Positions 41,318-45,232 of a stretch of DNA of 45,232 nt are shown here, one piece after another (position 1 is the first letter of the stretch; every line of letters begins with the position of its first letter). Below the pieces are notes generated by a model. It saw nothing but the letters and a program-made list of their open reading frames with translations, was not told where the DNA came from and did no database searches. The stretch covers positions 1 through 45,232 of the forward strand of contig JAJEET010000082.1 in assembly GCA_022820835.1 (NCBI GenBank), in the 5' to 3' direction. The position numbers and the translations under genes were made by a program. The stretch comes from Candidatus Poribacteria bacterium (GTDB lineage: Bacteria; Poribacteria; WGA-4E; WGA-3G).

Positions 41318-43660
41318 ATGCACACGCAAAACGAACCGAACCCTCAGAAATCAGCCTTCAGCGGTGCCACGATTCTCGCAATCATCAGCGTCGTATTCGC
41401 TGCGGTATGGATTGCTTTCGCCTACTACAAAGGCAACAGCACTGACAGCAGTCGGATAATGCTACTCAATCCAGTTATGCCGATACTGTTGATTGTGCTA
41501 CTCACACGTGTTTACCGATGGATTGACATAAGAAGCATTGTCATCTTGGAAATAGTGATGATAAGCGTCTGGCTCTTTATGCGTCTGTTGGGGGTGCTGA
41601 TGCCCTTTATTTTAGGGTTCGGTTTCGCTTACTTTTTCAGGTTCATCTGGCATGCGCTCCCGTTCAAAAAGCAGTACCAACGCGGTATCGCAACCGTCGC
41701 AATTCTCCTCGTCTGTGGTGGCGTATTCTTTTATACTGGTAGGCAGGTCAGCAAACAAGCCAGCCAAATGGGTGTTGGATTGCTGAAGTTTTACTATGAG
41801 AGGCTACTACCTTATGCCGTCGGAGAAGTATTTACAACCGTTACGATCAGCGTTAATCCGTCCGCTGTCGAAGGTGAAACTCCAAATCAGGACGCGGCAG
41901 AAAATCCGCAGACAGAAACCTTCTATCTCAGTACGAACAACGGCATCTACGAAATACGCCGAAATCCTGAAGGGAAACCCTCCCGTATCAGTATCACGAA
42001 CGGCGCGATCTTAGGGAAACGCGTACAAGCACTCGCGGCAAGTGAAAACGTTATCTACGCTGGCACGCCGAGTGGATTGTATCGTTACTATAGGGTATCA
42101 CCTGCTGACGACACCGAAACATTCGGACAAAGTGTAAACCCAACCGAGATATGGCACAAGGTGAAAAAAACGCCTTTCGACACACGCAGTATTGAAGCCA
42201 TTAATATCCTTCAATGGGACGATACCCAGATTTACGTCGGAACGCAAAACGGACTCTACACGAGTAGCGATGCCGGCGAAACATGGTTCCCTGTCGCCCC
42301 AACCCTTTATAGCGATAAATCCATTGTTGGCATCGTTTCAATGACCGATACCAGAGGCATCCGAGCAATATATGTTGCCAGTACAAGGCAGCTTGAGACA
42401 GAGGCACCCTTAGCACAGGAAGTCCTCATAACCACAGTAGATGAAACAAACACTGAGACCATTTCAAAACAGTCGGAACAACCTGAACCGGCAGTGATAC
42501 CAGAGGATAGAAGCACAGAAACCGTCTCGGCACAGCCGAACGCTTTATCTACAACGACAACTATCCATCGGCATCTGGAAGGGACCACTTTTGGATGGCA
42601 AGAACTCGACCCAACAGAGCAGGTGGTTTATGCCCTTACGGGTGGCGATACAACAGTAAACCGTGTAGATGGCACCTCAACAACTTCCGATATTGAGTTA
42701 TACGCAGGGACCGCCAATGGACTGTATGAGTGGAACCAACTTTTCGACTGGCAGGAAACGCAAAAAACACCGACAGGTACCGGGATGCCAGCACTTTGGC
42801 TCTTGGCTTCTGCTCCTTCCGGGTTATACATCGGTAATAGCACTGCCATCTGGCACCGCCCCACACCCACCGCCAAATGGCAACTGTTTACCACCTATAA
42901 AGAGGGCATTGCGGATATCTACAAAGACCAACCCATCGTCGAGCAGGTAAAATCATATCTAACCGAAAGAATACCGACGATTGCGCAGGCTGGAGGCGAG
43001 GCGGTCAAAGAAGGATTTCAGTTTGCCAGCTCAATCGCTTTTGGGTTCGGAGGTCTCGTAGCCACTGCAGCCCTCGCATTAATCGTGTTTGTCTACGCAA
43101 ACCAGTCGTTTGACAATTATTTCAGGAGTTTCCTCGCGCTTATACCTGAGGAACATCGGGACACGACTAAGGCTTACATGCGTGAAATTGATAATAATCT
43201 GCAGGATTTTCTAAAAGGACTCGTTACAGTCATCGCGATTGTCTCAATAATTTCTGCCGTTGCGTACAGTATCATAGGTGTTCCGTTCGCTTTGGTTATC
43301 GGTTTACTTGCAGGTATATGTAATGCGATACCGACTTTCGGACCCTTTATCGGGGGCGGTTTCGCTTATATAGCGATGCTGATGGGACTGGCAGCGGGGG
43401 ACTTCGGGTGGACTGATTTTCTCGTCCGCTGTGCGTTCGTGTTGGGGACAATCTTCGGCATTCAGGCAATTGATAATTCGCTTATATCTCCGCAAATCAT
43501 GAGCGATGCTGTTGATGTAGACCCGTTGTTGATTATGTTTGCAGTGATGGTTGGTGCAGCGGTACTCGGTTTTTGGGGTGTTTTGCTTGCAATTCCTATC
43601 ATTGTTGTGATAAAATCGGTTATTGCCGTTACCAATAGCAGAACAAAACTTGAACAGTAG
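41318..43660 (+). CDS. AI-2E family transporter with a propeller-like insertion
   Basis: The 780-residue protein has the AI-2E/PerM (UPF0118) membrane plan in two pieces. Residues 1-175 carry N-terminal helices, with FILGFGFAYFF and, at 123-140, TVAILLVCGGVFFY. From about 530 to 780 come the C-terminal helices, with the family core GVPFALVIGLLAGICNAIP, TFGPFIGG and LISPQIMSDAVDVDPL. Between them lie about 350 hydrophilic residues with five or so recurring beta units: YLSTNNGIYE, YAGTPSGLYR, YVGTQNGLYTSSDAGETW, YAGTANGLYEW, YIGNSTAIW. These resemble BNR/Reg_prop-type propeller blades. An acidic, T/S/P-rich linker sits inside. Standard members have about 340-400 residues. The ATG follows repeat site 8 without a ribosome binding site. 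The substrate is unknown; the family name does not prove AI-2 export. Confidence 0.82.
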   Translation: MHTQNEPNPQKSAFSGATILAIISVVFAAVWIAFAYYKGNSTDSSRIMLLNPVMPILLIVLLTRVYRWIDIRSIVILEIVMISVWLFMRLLGVLMPFILGFGFAYFFRFIWHALPFKKQYQRGIATVAILLVCGGVFFYTGRQVSKQASQMGVGLLKFYYERLLPYAVGEVFTTVTISVNPSAVEGETPNQDAAENPQTETFYLSTNNGIYEIRRNPEGKPSRISITNGAILGKRVQALAASENVIYAGTPSGLYRYYRVSPADDTETFGQSVNPTEIWHKVKKTPFDTRSIEAINILQWDDTQIYVGTQNGLYTSSDAGETWFPVAPTLYSDKSIVGIVSMTDTRGIRAIYVASTRQLETEAPLAQEVLITTVDETNTETISKQSEQPEPAVIPEDRSTETVSAQPNALSTTTTIHRHLEGTTFGWQELDPTEQVVYALTGGDTTVNRVDGTSTTSDIELYAGTANGLYEWNQLFDWQETQKTPTGTGMPALWLLASAPSGLYIGNSTAIWHRPTPTAKWQLFTTYKEGIADIYKDQPIVEQVKSYLTERIPTIAQAGGEAVKEGFQFASSIAFGFGGLVATAALALIVFVYANQSFDNYFRSFLALIPEEHRDTTKAYMREIDNNLQDFLKGLVTVIAIVSIISAVAYSIIGVPFALVIGLLAGICNAIPTFGPFIGGGFAYIAMLMGLAAGDFGWTDFLVRCAFVLGTIFGIQAIDNSLISPQIMSDAVDVDPLLIMFAVMVGAAVLGFWGVLLAIPIIVVIKSVIAVTNSRTKLEQ

Positions 43661-43679
43661 GAAAGTTGGAGGAAAAGTG

Positions 43680-45080
43680 ATGGAAACCGGACGTCCCATT
43701 GTTGCGATTGTAGGCAGACCGAATGTCGGTAAATCATCGCTCTTCAACAGGATCGCTGCATTAGCCCCCGTGATGCTGTCTAACATGAACGATGATACCG
43801 AAACCGAAGCACACAATACTCGGAAACAGCGTCCTTCGCGTAAACGCGCTGTTGTCCACGATACACCGGGTGTGACACGCGATAGGAATTACGCAGATGT
43901 GGAGTGGGCAGACCGCGCCTTTACTATCGTCGATACCGGCGGCTTGGACATCGATCCCGATGACCGGCTAATTGATAGTGTGCAAACGCAGGTCGATGCA
44001 GCCTTGGATGAAGCGAGTCTTATCATGTTCGTCGTTGATGCACGAACCGGAATCATGCCGCACGACATGACCATCGCCGATAGACTCAGAACAACGGATA
44101 AACCGATCTTCCTCGTCATCAACAAAGTAGATAGCGAACGGTTTCGCAACGAAGCGGCGGAATTCTACGCACTCGGATTCCCCGAACCCATGTGGACATC
44201 GTGCGTGCAAAACGACGGAATTCGAGAACTCCTTGACGAGATCGTCGATAACTTGCCAGAGGTAGAGGAGATACACGACGGGACATCAAGTGCGATAAAA
44301 ATTGCAATCGTTGGCAGACCGAATGTCGGTAAATCATCGCTTATTAATAATCTGTTAGGAGAAGAGCGGATGATCGTTGACGACCGCCCTGGGACGACAC
44401 GCGATGCAGTCAATATCCAGTTGGACCACGACAACATCCCCTTTGAAATCGTTGATACTGCAGGCATGCGACGCAAATCGTCTATCAAAGACGATCTCGA
44501 ATCGGCGACTGTGCAACTCGCTATACATAGCATCCGCCAGAGCGATATTGCTGTCCTTGTATTGGACGTAACCAAAGAGGTCGCACAACAGGATAAGGCG
44601 ATCGCCAATTTCATAGAGCGCCGAGGGAAAGCCTCCATTTTGGTACTGAATAAATGGGATCTCATTGCAGATAAAGATAATACAACACATCCGGCATTTA
44701 TGGAAAGACTTGATATACAACTGCCACAACTCGACTATGTGCCACGCGTCTTCACATCAGCCGCTACGGGGCAACGTGTTACCCAAATTTTAGCAACCAC
44801 GTTAGAAGTATATCGAGAATACTGTACACATATTCCGACACCGGCACTCAACGAATTGCTCATCGAACTACGCAACGCTCATCCACCGCCACGGGTCAAG
44901 GGTGTGCGTCCAGCACTGAAATACATCACGCAAGTTGAAACGAAACCGCCGACTTTTTTAATCTTCGGACGCAACGTAAACCGTGTTAGCCAACCGTATG
45001 AGTCGTACCTCGTCAATAACATTCGGAACGAATTCGGATTTCATGGAACACCGATACGTATTTTTTATCGTAGATCATAA
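43680..45080 (+). CDS. der: ribosome biogenesis GTPase Der (EngA)
   Basis: The 466-residue protein has two tandem GTPase domains and a C-terminal KH-like domain, the layout unique to Der, which is needed for 50S ribosomal subunit assembly. G1 motifs GRPNVGKS are at 12-19 and about 212-219. G3 is DTGG at 85-88 in the first domain and DTAGM in the second. G4 motifs are NKVD and NKWD. Between FNR and DTPGVTRDR there are 36 residues instead of about 11, so some 25 residues (about 29-56, with MNDDTETEAHNTRKQRPSRK) are inserted just before switch I. GGAGGA lies 6 nt before the ATG at 43680; a longer frame from 43623 overlaps the transporter gene and is rejected. Confidence 0.93.
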   Translation: METGRPIVAIVGRPNVGKSSLFNRIAALAPVMLSNMNDDTETEAHNTRKQRPSRKRAVVHDTPGVTRDRNYADVEWADRAFTIVDTGGLDIDPDDRLIDSVQTQVDAALDEASLIMFVVDARTGIMPHDMTIADRLRTTDKPIFLVINKVDSERFRNEAAEFYALGFPEPMWTSCVQNDGIRELLDEIVDNLPEVEEIHDGTSSAIKIAIVGRPNVGKSSLINNLLGEERMIVDDRPGTTRDAVNIQLDHDNIPFEIVDTAGMRRKSSIKDDLESATVQLAIHSIRQSDIAVLVLDVTKEVAQQDKAIANFIERRGKASILVLNKWDLIADKDNTTHPAFMERLDIQLPQLDYVPRVFTSAATGQRVTQILATTLEVYREYCTHIPTPALNELLIELRNAHPPPRVKGVRPALKYITQVETKPPTFLIFGRNVNRVSQPYESYLVNNIRNEFGFHGTPIRIFYRRS

Positions 45081-45096
45081 CCTAATAAATTCTTTA

Positions 45097-45232
45097 TGGT
45101 AGGAGCGAGTTGTGCTCGCGATCTTTTGTATATTATCTTGTGGTAGGAGCGAGTTGTGCTCGCGATCTTTTGTATATTATCTTGTGGTAGGAGCGAGTTG
45201 TGCTCGCGATCTTTTGTATATTATCTTGTGGT
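45097..45232. repeat. 44-bp tandem repeat, three copies, running off the end
   Basis: Units start at 45097, 45141 and 45185 with TGGTAGGAGCGAGTTGTG and continue CTCGCGATCTTTTG to TATTATCTTG. The copies are identical over 44 bp, and a fourth begins at the window end. Each holds a GCGAG/CTCGC palindrome in a GTAGGAGC context, a variant of the GTAGGGGC palindrome family. There are no variable spacers, so it is not a CRISPR array. Confidence 0.85.

Noticed and set aside
45097..45232. Possible CRISPR array
   Set aside because: The units follow one another with no variable spacers, and no cas gene is present.

Overview
The window is about 45 kb of a bacterial chromosome of intermediate G+C, with some thirty protein genes, no rRNA or tRNA gene and no CRISPR array. 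The gene content suggests Candidatus Poribacteria or a close relative: a phytanoyl-CoA-dioxygenase-like enzyme, two near-identical Uma2 nuclease genes, a ThuA/DUF6797/LamG secreted protein, a cytochrome-c/LRR/cohesin/dockerin giant with a C-terminal sorting-type domain, and intergenic spaces packed with small palindromic repeats. This assignment is inference from recalled family distributions; no marker gene was compared.

Region by region. (1) 1-1810: a MITE-like element, a clear promoter and a PhyH-family dioxygenase. (2) 1865-12087, plus strand: a circularly permuted ATP-grasp protein, an alpha-E protein, a transglutaminase/DUF2126 protein, an ATP-grasp/alpha-E fusion and a second transglutaminase-like protein. 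Together these are the known but poorly characterised predicted amidoligase/transglutaminase peptide system. A small MazG-type protein follows. (3) 12102-17369, minus strand: a uronate-isomerase-like enzyme, a Gfo/Idh/MocA oxidoreductase, a small membrane protein, then secG, tpiA and gap. (4) 17840-24746, plus strand: the large ThuA/LamG secreted protein behind a near-consensus promoter, a TrmJ-like RNA methyltransferase, an AAA ATPase with a PD-(D/E)XK nuclease tail and a small partner ORF. (5) 24747-27192: a repeat-rich gap and a GmrSD-like (DUF262/DUF1524) type IV restriction protein. (6) 27228-32465: a membrane/spermidine-synthase-like/TPR fusion and aspS. (7) 32466-39470: mobile-element debris, two Uma2 copies flanking the 1675-residue giant, and two copies of a structured hairpin. 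(8) 39476-45232: a dicarboxylate/glutamate-type symporter, an AI-2E-type transporter with a large propeller-like insertion, der, and a 44-bp tandem repeat running off the end.

Three themes deserve attention. First, several housekeeping or transport proteins carry large in-frame insertions: AspRS (about 74 residues), the symporter (about 100-130), the AI-2E transporter (about 350) and Der (about 25). Second, many intergenic spaces hold repeats built from heptamer arms in inverted orientation; two copies share a recognisable core, the heptamer differs from site to site, and genes starting right after the arms lack a Shine-Dalgarno sequence. Third, two copies of a 55-58-nt hairpin keep their pairing through substitutions and share their loop edges, which suggests selection on, or duplication of, a structured element.
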